NCBI GenBank assembly: GCA_027604185.1
Contig: JADGKB010000012.1
Location: 1-64,000 of the forward strand
DNA length: 64,000 nucleotides
Source of the DNA: Boothiomyces macroporosus
Lineage: Eukaryota > Chytridiomycota > Chytridiomycetes > Rhizophydiales > Terramycetaceae
Reading direction: 5' to 3'
In this document: positions 35,384-45,389 of the stretch, piece after piece
Layout of the letters: the number at the start of each line of letters is the position of its first letter
How positions within the stretch are numbered: the first letter of the stretch is position 1
The notes under the pieces: model-generated
The model's database searches: none
Told to the model about the DNA's origin: nothing
What the model saw: the letters and a program-made list of their open reading frames with translations, nothing else
Translations under genes and position numbers: made by a program

Positions 35384-35759
35384 ATGTTGAGATTACGCAC
35401 ACTAAATAAAACTTTATACCGTCCAAAACCAATTCTAGGACTGAGATTAGGATCAGGATCAGCTCACCATGACGACCACCATCACCACGACGGAGAAGAA
35501 CCAAGCGGGAGGTTCTTGGGACTAAAAGTAATTTCAAATTAATTCAAAAGGCTGGAAGACCATTTTACTTTTGGGAACCAATTTGGTATGTAGGATTTTA
35601 TGGATCATTTGCAGTGTTTTTCGCATTAGAGTATTTCTCGCCAAAGAAGGGGTATTTAACTATTAATTTAGACCAAACGAATTGGCTAGAATTGAAGCCA
35701 TGAAGAGACTTGAAGCTAGAGGCGAGAGCGCAACCGCATGGCCATTCCCTGCCAAATAA
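35384..35759 (+). CDS. small mitochondrial membrane protein, NDUFB11/ESSS-like
   Basis: Two introns (35528-35550, 35652-35671; 23 and 20 nt) give 110 aa. Residues 1-25 are a basic presequence (MLRLRTLNKTLYRPKP). A His/Asp-rich stretch follows, then one transmembrane helix (WYVGFYGSFAVFFALEYF). The C-terminus is amphipathic, with ARIEAMKRLEARG. Size, single helix and the charged ARxEAxKRLE tail fit complex I subunit ESSS (NDUFB11), but similarity is limited to short blocks. Another small respiratory-chain subunit is possible. Confidence 0.45.
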
Positions 35760-35789
35760 TATATTCAATTTTAGGATTTATTTACATAT

Positions 35790-36577
35790 TTATATTTCTG
35801 ATGGGAGAAACATTTGGTCAAAAGTAACCATAGATGACACACCATCCTCAATGTATTTAATCGCAACTTGTTTCTAAGTTAGTATCAAGTACTGGAAAAA
35901 CTCTGGCTATGGTAGCCTGAAAGAATTCGGTTATATTATGGCCTCCCTCTAGCCGCATTGCCCATACTGTATCGCCAATCGCTAGTTCATTAGATTCGTA
36001 AATCTTTCTATGGTTTATCATCTTCTTTGCGGCAACTTTCCATGTTGCCAAATCCAACTTGTTGCTGAGCTGCACTACTGTATATTCCTTGTTAGAAATG
36101 TAATACCTTGGAATTTTCATTATAGTCCGCAATGCGAACGAGGTAACAGCTTTCTTTTGAAGCTTTCGAGAAGTCGGGAACAAAAGCCGCAATTACTTGG
36201 CCAATCTTATAATCCTGCTCAATCTTTTGCTTCTTGTATATATTTGGTACTGCAATCGGCTCTTCCTTCTTTTCCTCTCCTTCAAACATTCTCTTCAAAT
36301 CATCCTTGATCCTGTTTCTCAAATGCGAAGAATCCAAATACTTTCGAGATATCAGATTGAATTCTTTCAAGATTTCGGAATTTCCAAGTTTTGCAACCAG
36401 TGATCCTTGAGTTGGAGCGTTGATTCCACCGCAACTTTCATTCAATTTGGATATGAGCTCTCTGCATTCTGGCGAAGACGAAAATTCTTCCAGTACCAAT
36501 CTTCTCACTGCGTCGAATTTCCCGCTCCTTTTGAATTCTGTGAGGATTTCTTGTGGTGCCATGTTTGCAGGATTCAT
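35790..36577 (-). CDS. SHG1/BOD1 domain fused to SGF29 tandem-Tudor domain
   Basis: Two 19-nt introns (36088-36106, 35874-35892) give 249 aa. Residues about 8-105 (ILTEFKRSGKFDAVRRLVLE and what follows) match the COMPASS subunit Shg1/BOD1 domain. Residues about 120-245 match the SGF29 C-terminal tandem Tudor: GQVIAAFVPDF, LVRIADYNENSKEYTVVQLS, GDTVWAM, TEFFQATIARVFP, then IKYIEDGVSSMVTFDQMFLP. SGF29 reads H3K4me2/3 for SAGA; Shg1 belongs to the Set1 complex that writes H3K4me. The second intron was needed to reach the final Tudor strands; without it the protein stops 20 residues early with an unrelated tail. Confidence 0.75.
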
Positions 36578-36653
36578 TTGTAGAAAGACAAAAAATATTT
36601 CTGGGGAGTAAGACTAAAAATATCAGTCTAACTTTCTAATTGCCGTTATATGA

Positions 36654-37508
36654 ATGCAATATTTACCATCAGCTGTCAATAAATTTCTTGACAAAGCAGA
36701 TAAACAAATGCGAGATTTGGAAAGCGAATTACACCAGTATGAACAATCTAAAGCGCCTTCGCCTGCCGAATCCAGATCTTCAATTTCAACTTACTTTAAA
36801 AGAGTGTCCTGGTCAAAGGAAACTGATCCAGAACGCGTAGGTTATTGCTAATGCAGGAACCGTTATATAAAAGCCAGCAAACACTAAAGGATGACGAAAT
36901 CGAACAAGTCAAATTGAATCTAAACGAAGCAAGCGATGCTATACATGGTACCATTGGAAAGCTATTGAAACGCGGGGATGATCTGGGGGATATTCAGAAT
37001 AAATCAGAGGAACTGGGCAATGTCGGCGGAATGTTTAAAAAGAGCAGTAAGCAAATTTACCACAAGAGCGTGCTTAGCAAAATACTGGTATTTCCAAGAT
37101 TAAATTAGAAAAATAGTTGTATAGTCTTGTTATCTCTGACACTACTGACACTACTAGGAGGTTTGCACAAACTAATCTAGTAATACTATACGCAGTTGGT
37201 GTTTGGGTCCTAAAACAGATATTTCCTGTCAAGGCACCTCCCCCACCACCACCGTAAGAAATTTCTAATTCAGTGCACCCGCACCAGCACCTCCTGCTAC
37301 AACAACATCACCACCAGCTAGCCCAATGCCGCCATTTTATTGTCCACCGGTTTCTTGCAACTGCATGTGTCCGCCACCAACTGTCATTTATTATCCCGCC
37401 CCACCTGGATATCCTAATGGACCAAACTTTCCCCTACCAACGACTATTATGCCCACAAATGTACCTACACCTTCTCATTTCCCAAACTTTGACGGAAAGA
37501 AACACTAA
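36654..37508 (+). CDS. SNARE-like single-pass membrane protein with proline-rich tail
   Basis: Four introns (36837-36856, 37088-37108, 37161-37180, 37254-37273; 20-21 nt) give 257 aa. Residues about 1-60 are helical, then Ser/Pro. Residues about 70-125 look like a SNARE motif, with heptads from DEIEQVKLNLNEASDAIHG to LLKRGDDLGDIQNKSEELG and an Arg in the middle, as in the zero layer of R-SNAREs. Residues about 138-168 are hydrophobic. A tail of about 85 residues follows, rich in Pro with CPP and CNCMCPPP motifs. Most SNAREs end just after the membrane helix. Reading through the small introns would give earlier stops. The SNARE class is uncertain (R-SNARE versus Sec20/Bet1 type). Confidence 0.55.
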
Positions 37509-37513
37509 ATATA

Positions 37514-38097
37514 TTAATCATCTTCAGATTTAGTTTCTTCAGGCACATCAATCATTCCCATTATGAAATCAAAACTTGTTTTATCTACTGGGATAACAGA
37601 CAGTCTCGACCGCTTCAATAAGGCGAAATCTTTAAGCTCCTTGTCTTTGTATTTCTGTAGCTCTTTCAACGAAATGAAGTTCAATTTCTTTTCAAATTGA
37701 ACATCCACCTGCATTAATTATGTTCACCATAAACCATTTCGGGTCCAGCTTGTCCGATTTAGGATCGTAGTATGGGTGTGATTTATCGAAAGCAGTATGA
37801 TCCACGTATGCTTCTTTAACTACCCGTGCCAATCCCGCAATCCCCGGAGTCTTGCAATTAGAGTGATAATATAGGCACAAGGATTAGCAACAGCTTACCA
37901 AATCATCTATTTTCATCTTCTTCATGTTGTTCCTTGCTTCATAATTACGAACCTTTGTTAGCGGTCCTTACTCCTTCCCAAGCAGTTGTTTTACTCTTTT
38001 CCAAATCATCGATTGAGAACTTCACATCGACTCCATTCTCCAATCTAGACTCTGGCTCTGCCTTAATCAAATAGTAGTTGGTCGGTTTTGCCTTCAT
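37514..38097 (-). CDS. THYN1: EVE-domain protein, THYN1 family
   Basis: 174 aa, almost only an EVE domain, which binds modified cytosine in nucleic acids. Blocks: YYLIKAEPESR at the start, TAWEGVRNYEARNNMKKMK, LYYHSNCKTPGIAGLARVVK, HPYYDPKS, KWFMVDVQF, FALLKRSRLSVIPV. Introns 37953-37971 (19 nt) and 37709-37727 (19 nt) are GT-AG. The middle one (37878-37898, 21 nt) starts GTAAG and has GCTAAT near its end but finishes in TG, not AG. With it removed the frame and the family sequence are perfect. The stop is 5 bp from the stop of the convergent SNARE-like gene. Confidence 0.85.
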
Positions 38098-38274
38098 CAG
38101 AAAAATATCGAGTAAAATTGGAAATTTTATGTTACCGGATAGTCTATAGATGAAATATTGGGCGGTTGTTTCAATCTGGCTCTGTTATAGTTCGTCCGTA
38201 TGGTTGCATGTGATGTTGGTATAACGGCCGCACCGAGGAAATATAAGGACTGCAAAACCAAAATATTTTCACCA

Positions 38275-39882
38275 ATGTCCAAACAATTTACACGTCAAGA
38301 AGTTGCAACCCACAGCACCCATAAGGATGCCTGGATCATTATTGATACTGTAGTGTACGATATCACTAAATTTGCCTCATTGCATCCTGGCGGTGAACTT
38401 CTCCTTCTTGATTATGCAGGAAAAGATGTTACTAGTAAACGCAATATTAATTCGCAGAGGAATTTTATGGATTCCATCGCCAAGAAGTCCTAAGAAAGTA
38501 CAAGAAGTTGGAAATCGGTACCATCGTCAATGAAAAACCTCAGATCATCTTGAACACTCCTGAAGCTATTTCCAAAGTTCCTTACGCTGAACCATCTCAT
38601 TTGCAAGGATTCCATTCACCATACTACAAGTAAGTGCGATCTGATTTAGCAAATCTCATATTGAATATCGCAAGGCAGTTAGAAAGTTTATCAGAACTGA
38701 AATTCACCACGATGGATTACAAAAGGACGATTCAAACCCACCTGCATCAAAGGAAGTGTATCAACTTTGTGGTAAAGCTGGTCTTTTGGCTGCTAATGTC
38801 GGTCCTGGTAAGCACTTGGATGGATTCCCGCAGCTTGCTGGTATCAAACCTTCTGAATTTGACTATTTCCACGAACTGATTTGCCATGAAGAATTCACCA
38901 ACAACGGTCTTCCTGGATACACTGACTCATTAGGCTCAGGTTTGGTTATCGGATTGCCTCCAATCATCAACTTTGGCTCACCTGCATTAAAGGCCAAGGT
39001 CATTCCAGAAGTCTTGCGTGGTGATAAAATTATCTGTTTGGCCATCAGTGAACCAGGCGCTGGAAGTGATGTTGCAGGTATGTTGACAACTGCCCGCAAA
39101 ACTCCTGACGGAAAACATTATATTGTAAATGGTGTCAAAAAGTGGATCACCAACGGCACTTTCTCTGATTACTTTACTACCGCTGTACGCACTGGTACTG
39201 GAAAGGGTGCAGGTGACATCTCCATGCTGCTGATTGAAAGAAAACACGGTGTCGAAACCAAAGCAATCAAAACTTCTCACAACGTTACCACTGGTACTGC
39301 TTATGTCACTTTTGAAAACTGTCTCGTTCCTGTAGAAAACTTGCTCGGTAAAGAAGGGCAAGGGTTCCAGGTAATCATGTACAACTTTAACCATGAAAGA
39401 TGGGTTATGATTGTTTGTTGTACTGCTGCAACTCGTTTGGTCATCGAAGAATGTTTCAAGTGGGCTAACCAAAGAGAAGTTTTCGGAAAGAAATTGATTG
39501 AGCAACCTGTCATTAGAAACAAATTGGCACACATGGTTTCCAAGGTCGAAGCAGTCCACAGCTGGCTAGAGAACATTACATATCAAATGAATAACATGTC
39601 ATACAAGGAACAGTCTGTCAAGTTGGCTGGCCCTATAGCATTAGGAAAGCTGCTCGCCACCAGAGTTGCACACGAAGTCAGCGATGATGCAACTCAAATC
39701 TTTGGTGGTAGAGGTATTACCAAAACTGGAATGGGTAGAATTATTGAAAGTTTCCAAAGAACATACAAATTCCAAGCTATTTTGGGTGGATCAGAAGAAA
39801 TTCTTGCTGATCTCGGTATTCGTCAAGCAATGGTAAGGATACTAACTAACTGCAGCGTTCATTCCCAAATGCTCGTTTGTAA
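38275..39882 (+). CDS. acyl-CoA dehydrogenase with N-terminal cytochrome b5 domain, peroxisomal signal
   Basis: Three introns (38435-38457, 38630-38649, 39833-39855; 23, 20, 23 nt) give 513 aa from ATG 38275; an upstream in-frame ATG at 38200 would add 25 residues, but a TATA-like sequence lies near 38240. Residues 1-90 are cytochrome b5 (DAWIIIDTVVYDITKFASLHPGGE and GFHR, the two haem His). Residues about 115-505 are acyl-CoA dehydrogenase: LAISEPGAGSDVAGM, KWITNGTFSDYF, GVETKAIKTSH, QIFGGRGITKTGMGR. The last intron restores an ending ARL, a PTS1 variant. The b5-ACAD fusion is a fungal type that feeds flavin electrons to haem. Substrate unknown. Confidence 0.88.
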
Positions 39883-39927
39883 ACTCAATAAACTGTTTTC
39901 CTTTTGCAAATTAAAACATTTTATTAA

Positions 39928-42900
39928 TCAAATTTGGCTTGCATTTGAGGACGCTCTCTTTCTTCCCAACTTCAGGATTCCAGAATACATACTGTGGTTT
40001 GAGCTGACTCTTTTCGGTTGTGGTTCATCAGTCGCAATCTTTTCAAACGAAATACGAACTTGACCACCGCTATATCCTTTCATTTCGAACCATTCATCCA
40101 CTGAATCAGTGTGCGCCAAGAGCTCTACAAGATTGAGGTCAACATATCCAAGCTCTACATCATTACTGATCATGTTCTTGTCAAGCACGGTGAATTTTAA
40201 AGATTCCGTGGTACTTGGAACAGTGAATTTTTCATCGTGCCAAATAGGATTTAGCGATTTCTTTATGACTGCAGTTTTGTATATGCTCTTCTTTACATCC
40301 GGGGCGGTTACTTTTACATATGGGTCGGATGTACCACCACGGTCTACACCTTGAAGACCCCGTGCAGAATGAATATGGAAATTAATTTTGTTGCCATTGG
40401 ATATCGAACGAAGGGAGGCAACAGATGCTAAGTTAGTTTACTTTCTACCTCTTTCCACATCTGGTAGGGCTGGGCTTGGAGATTTCACTCTAATATCTGG
40501 TACACTTGTCGACGAATTCATGTTTGTAGCAGAGTTTCGACCAGGTATAAAGTCCTCGACAAGTTTAATGTCTTGTTCTGGGGCTCTGAGACTCAACGGT
40601 GTATCCTCATCTTTTTCTGCGGTGTTTTCTACAATTGGAGGAGGAGCATGAGGTTTTTGACTGTCATCATCAGCATTTTTGGGCCTATTAGGTCTTCTTG
40701 ATTCAAGCCCATACGACTTTGGCGTTTGATCAGTTGGTGGTTCTGGATGTTCTAATGCCCCTAGACCATCCTGAGAAGATAGAGGTGAAATGGCACTTTT
40801 TACAGCTCCAGAAGATTTCTTTTTACCAGTCATCAACGACCCTAATCCTGTGACTTGAGATGTAAGGCCTCTTCCAAATTTACCCAAGGCAGTCGTTTCC
40901 GTGGCTAAACGTGACTCTGTAACGTTTGAAGTTAAAGGCTTTGCAATTTCCTTTGGCTGGAAAATGAAGCAGATATCCACAGTTCCCTGTCCAATATCCA
41001 GCGGGACAGTAATGTTAATTACTTGATCGGGTACAATAGTAGAGAGGGGAATTCTGCAATGCCCCAAGGAAACATTGTGGGTAAATTGATTGTAATCCTT
41101 CAAGTGTAGATCAATCGTTGACTTCATTCGAGAGTAGATATCAATGTATATACGTTCATCAAACACGGGGTTAAGGGTCTTCTTGTGTATTTTGGACTTG
41201 TGGACATTATTTCCATTTAGTGTTATAATACAGTATGGGTCACTAAATCCGTTACTATCTACAGCAGGCAAATTCTTGGCCGAGAGCAAATCAAATTGTA
41301 GCACTCCAGTATCTAGAGATGAGAATAGATTTACCATATTTATCATTCACTGCAACATCCAATTCAACAGGGAAGAAGGAAAATCCAAGATTGATTCTGC
41401 AAGTGATAGGAAGCTTTTCACAGTCAGTCTCTCGTAGAGAATATTGGTGGAAATTAACCCAGTTGTTCTTCTTACCCAGCAGTTCTGTGACAAAATCTCC
41501 CTTCCAGACACCCAAAATATAGTCCTTATCGGAAGGAGACTCACCAAATTGATCTCTCACATACAGCACGAATTTAGTCGAGACAATATCAGTGATAAAT
41601 CTATCATTTCCTATACGTTAAGCACACCTACCTGCGTGCCAATAAACAATACTCTTTGCAGTTGGCGGAGCAAAGGTAGAAAATAATACCTTTTCATCAC
41701 CATGTACCGACGAAATAGTGACATATGGTCTTACTCGTCGATTAAACTCTCCAGACTTGATTTTGATAGATAAAATACCAGTCCTATGGGCATTGACTTT
41801 CTCCAAGATGTTTGCAGTATTGCTTTCAACCACTGCCAAGCTTTCGTTTGACCCAATTTGCGTCGAAACCAAAGAAACTCGACCTGCAGCATCGGTTGTT
41901 GCCGCTGGCTTTTCGGCTATTTTTTCTTTTGCTTCTACAGCGCTGGAGCTTTTTTCTTGCAAGGAAGTGGGTGTTTCAGCGTGGGTGTCTTGGGGCGATA
42001 ATGGAAGCGTTGCCTGAACAGGTGTTTCGTTCATAGATTTTCGGACTACATATAACACATCTTGTGCTTCGACTGAATAATCTTGTAAAATATGGAAAAG
42101 ATTAAGTTCAAAGTGGATATGGCCTTTCTGACGCACTTTGCCAGTCTTGATATCTTGTGTGAAACTAGTCAAGTTTGCTTTTGTCTTTTTAAAGAAGCTT
42201 TTCCCTAAAGAATCTCTAGGAGCAGGTTCGTTCTCTTCCATATCAGCATCCGTTTCAATCACAGTATTCAAATATATAGGGGCCCAACTACAATTAAATG
42301 ATTAATTACACGTCCAGTGTTTGTCCTTCTTTAACAGTGACAGTAAGTCCATCAAGCTCAAACTTTCCGATTTGGTTCATATCTAGGGAGCTTCTATCAG
42401 GATTTAAGAACGCCAAGAGCGGACCAATTGGTAGCTCAGCTTTTCCTAGCGGTTTATCTTTTGCCAAGTTGTTGAAATCGAAAACTTCCATCGTGATCTG
42501 CTCTTTCAATGAATATGCCATAGTGTAGAAAGTTTCATTCCAGACTGGAGCTAAAGTATTTTCTCTGTGTGCTGTAATACCCACATTACGGCCTTGCAGA
42601 TAAACCCTTGCATAAGGGTCAGATTTCCCTACAATTATACTAAAATTACTTCCAAGGATTTCAGTGTTTTCCAAATCTTTGGCACCTAGAACAGTGATTC
42701 GAGCTAATCCAAGTGGTTCTTGATTGGTTGTCTTTGTTCTATCAACCATGGTCTGCCCAGCATCCAATTGTGAAAACTTGACGCTGATTCTAACCTTTCC
42801 AACAGGATTTCCGAACAGCTTGTACCAATCATCTGTTGCTTTAATGGCATGCGCCAAATTAATTTTAACTTCTCCGATACTTTCACCTTTGTTCAATATT

Positions 42901-44722
42901 TTAAAGTTGTAATTGGCAATGCCAATATCAGGACAATAGAAAACGTGTTTAGATTCCCAGCTAGGATTAGATGTACGTTTTCGGTGAGCAGTTCTAAACA
43001 TTTCTTCCCCGTCAAAGTAGGCTGCACACTCTAAAACCGAAGAATGAATTCCAGCCTTCATCAATTCCTTAGCTTGGTGAACATAAACTGTTATGATTCC
43101 AGCTTTGTGACTCAAATTAAGTTCATCCAAGTTTGTGACTGGCCCATTGCCAAGAACTGGGAAGTATGAGAGATTAATTCTCAAAGAGCCGCTGGATTTC
43201 TTTCCAGGAGTGACAAGTTTTTTCCATACTTCAGCACTGTAAGTTTCCATTGGAGATCCCCATTCCAATAATAGATTCTCTTTTTCTTCTTTAGTTAATT
43301 CCTCCTGTGTTCCATCCGTATTTTCCTCTGGGAGCTCCAGCAACTTTATCCATTTGTGAAGCTTCAAAGTACTTGTAATACCCAAACTCTTTGATCCAAT
43401 TGGAGCTACATGGAAAACTTCAAACTTCAATTCATCGGATTTACTATCCAGTTGTGTAAGCGTAGACTTGTAAATCACAACATGGAATACTTCGTTCCAT
43501 TTTGGATCCAATGTGTTGTCAATTACACGAGTTCTGGCAATTTCAGTTCCCCCAAGTTTAATTACGGTAGCAGGATCACTAATACCCGTTACATCCTTGT
43601 TCTTCAGTCCTTTTGCTTCAGCAACAGTGACTATGTTAAGTAAAAATACTTTGCAATACACCAACAGGTGATTCTGTCTGACCAGCGGACGCATCAAACC
43701 AAGCACCGATCGGAAAGTTCATTTTTACTGGGTTTACCAAAATGGAAGCAACGATTCCATCCACAGTTGTCCTAATATAGTCTCCTAAACCACCCAACTT
43801 GTTGATATCTCCCGTTCCAAGTGGGACTAATTTGAAATCCATACTAGGCGTGCTGACAAATCCAATATCTACTGATTGAATATGAGGAAATCCATTAAAA
43901 AATTTCAGTTGAACACGCATCTAGTATTAGGAATTTCTACCCTCCCACTGAGATATAACTCTTTGATTGCCACAGTAAGAGGTAAAACACCAAGAGTTGC
44001 TTTTAAAACTACACTGACATTTCGCAAATCTCTCAAGTTTCTTTCTAATTGAGAAACGCTCTGGTCATCAAAAGGCATGAATGTCAAATCCCAGTCCATG
44101 ATCAACATTTCATCATCGGTTCCTGCAAACGTTTTAATTGCTTCAATACGCGGAGCTTGACTCCCTATAATTAAAAACAAATACCGAGACAAAAGTCTGT
44201 CAATACAAGCTCTTCCAAGAATGCCGGTTTGTAGTATTCAAGGGAAGAATCAATAACGCTTTTTATCGAAGCAGATAGTGAAGGCTCGTAATTGATCCAG
44301 AATCGTCTGAGAAACTGATTGAACCATTCAACCTTTTCTTGATCCACGTCAATCTGGTTGAGTGAGTAATCCTTAAGCGCCTGATTGCGAACCTTTTTGT
44401 AAAATCTAGTCATGTTTCTCGAATATACAAGGGATATTACCCACAAAACCGCAAAGTACCATGCAAACGCAAATCTAAAGTAGGTGATAAACCAAGTTAA
44501 TATCATGGTTATCACAATGATTCCGGAGGTAGACAAATGTTGCCATGACCCGAAACTGTCAATAGTTTGTGCTATAGGTTCTACTTTACTTTCAATTTGC
44601 GAGACAAGTCCAAGTCCTGCTTCTGTTGATTTGATAGGGGCAGCAGTGAGCCAGTCTTCGTTCAGAGGGTTTTCCTTTCTATCTTTCAAGGTAGGAGGAG
44701 GCTCATAGAATTGTTCCACCAT
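39928..44722 (-). CDS. TCB: tricalbin / extended synaptotagmin (SMP and C2 domains)
   Basis: ER-plasma membrane contact-site tether and lipid transfer protein. Seven introns (44165-44184, 43921-43940, 43631-43649, 42288-42309, 41611-41631, 41313-41334, 40428-40448; 19-22 nt) give 1549 aa. A hydrophobic hairpin lies at about 60-110, the SMP domain at about 130-335 (EWFNQFLRRFWINYEPSLSA, IKTFAGTDDEMLIMDWDLTF), and then four or five C2 domains: ITVAEAKGLKNKDVTGISDP, ARITVLGAKDLENTEI, VLQFDLLSAKNLPAVDSNGF and a last one near 1385-1500. Between C2 units are polar, Pro/Ser-rich linkers. Length and order match yeast Tcb1-3 (about 1180-1545 aa). The stop codon is TGA. Confidence 0.92.
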
Positions 44723-44854
44723 TCCGTGATTTTCAAACTTTTTGGTGAGTTATTGTTTTGACTCGGGATCTTGGTGTGAAAGAAGGTTGAGCACACTAAG
44801 GGGGGCTGAATAAATATACAATTAAGGAATATGATAATAGCAAGATTTATTTAT

Positions 44855-45155
44855 TTACAAGTCAGTATTTAACGTATGGACTATGCTGTCTTTTTCAATG
44901 TAAACACCTTCAACGACAACACTGGAGAGTACAGAGTCCGGAATTTCTACCTTTGCAATGTTCGCGAGTGAATATCTACGTTAGCGCAATCGTACTGTTC
45001 AAGAATCTTTCCTCCTGCTTTTGTAATTGATTCAAGAGACTTTTTGAAAAAAGACTCTGCATAATTATCCTTGAGAGTGACCAAGTATACTTTGTTACTA
45101 TTCGTTTACCGTTATTTGCAGCCAGTGCTGCAGAGAGAAGCATTGAGAATTTCAT
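44855..45155 (-). CDS. secreted proteinase inhibitor I9-like protein
   Basis: Spliced from three very short exons; two 20-nt introns (45090-45109, 44976-44995) give 86 aa. Residues 1-14 look like a signal peptide (MKFSMLLSAALAAN). VYLVTLKDNYAESFFKKSLE, a GGKILEQYS strand, AKVEIPDSVLSSV and VYIEKDSIVHTL match the inhibitor I9 / subtilisin propeptide fold. Stand-alone I9 proteins such as yeast Pbi2 inhibit vacuolar proteinase B; subtilisin propeptides act as intramolecular chaperones. No protease domain follows, so this is a free inhibitor. Confidence 0.8.
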
Positions 45156-45326
45156 TTTTCAGAAAAATGGAAAGAATATTTTGCGCAAGTGCAAAGTGAA
45201 AATCACTTCAACAACAGAAATATATGCTTGAGCGACTGTCACAAATTGGATCAACAGCTGCTCCTTACTCTATTCTTGTTCATTGGTTTCTTCCAATAAG
45301 TGGCGCAGTGGAAATATTCCGGACGG

Positions 45327-45335
45327 CCAATCAAA
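45327..45335 (+). promoter_or_regulatory. CCAATCAAA box upstream of RACK1
   Basis: About 55 bp before the RACK1 start, preceded by CGG. The same nonamer occurs at eL15 and, inverted, at DBP2. Confidence 0.35.
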
Positions 45336-45389
45336 TTCAATACTGTTGAAAAAAGAAATTTTTGCACAACTCGACTTTACTTTTTTACA

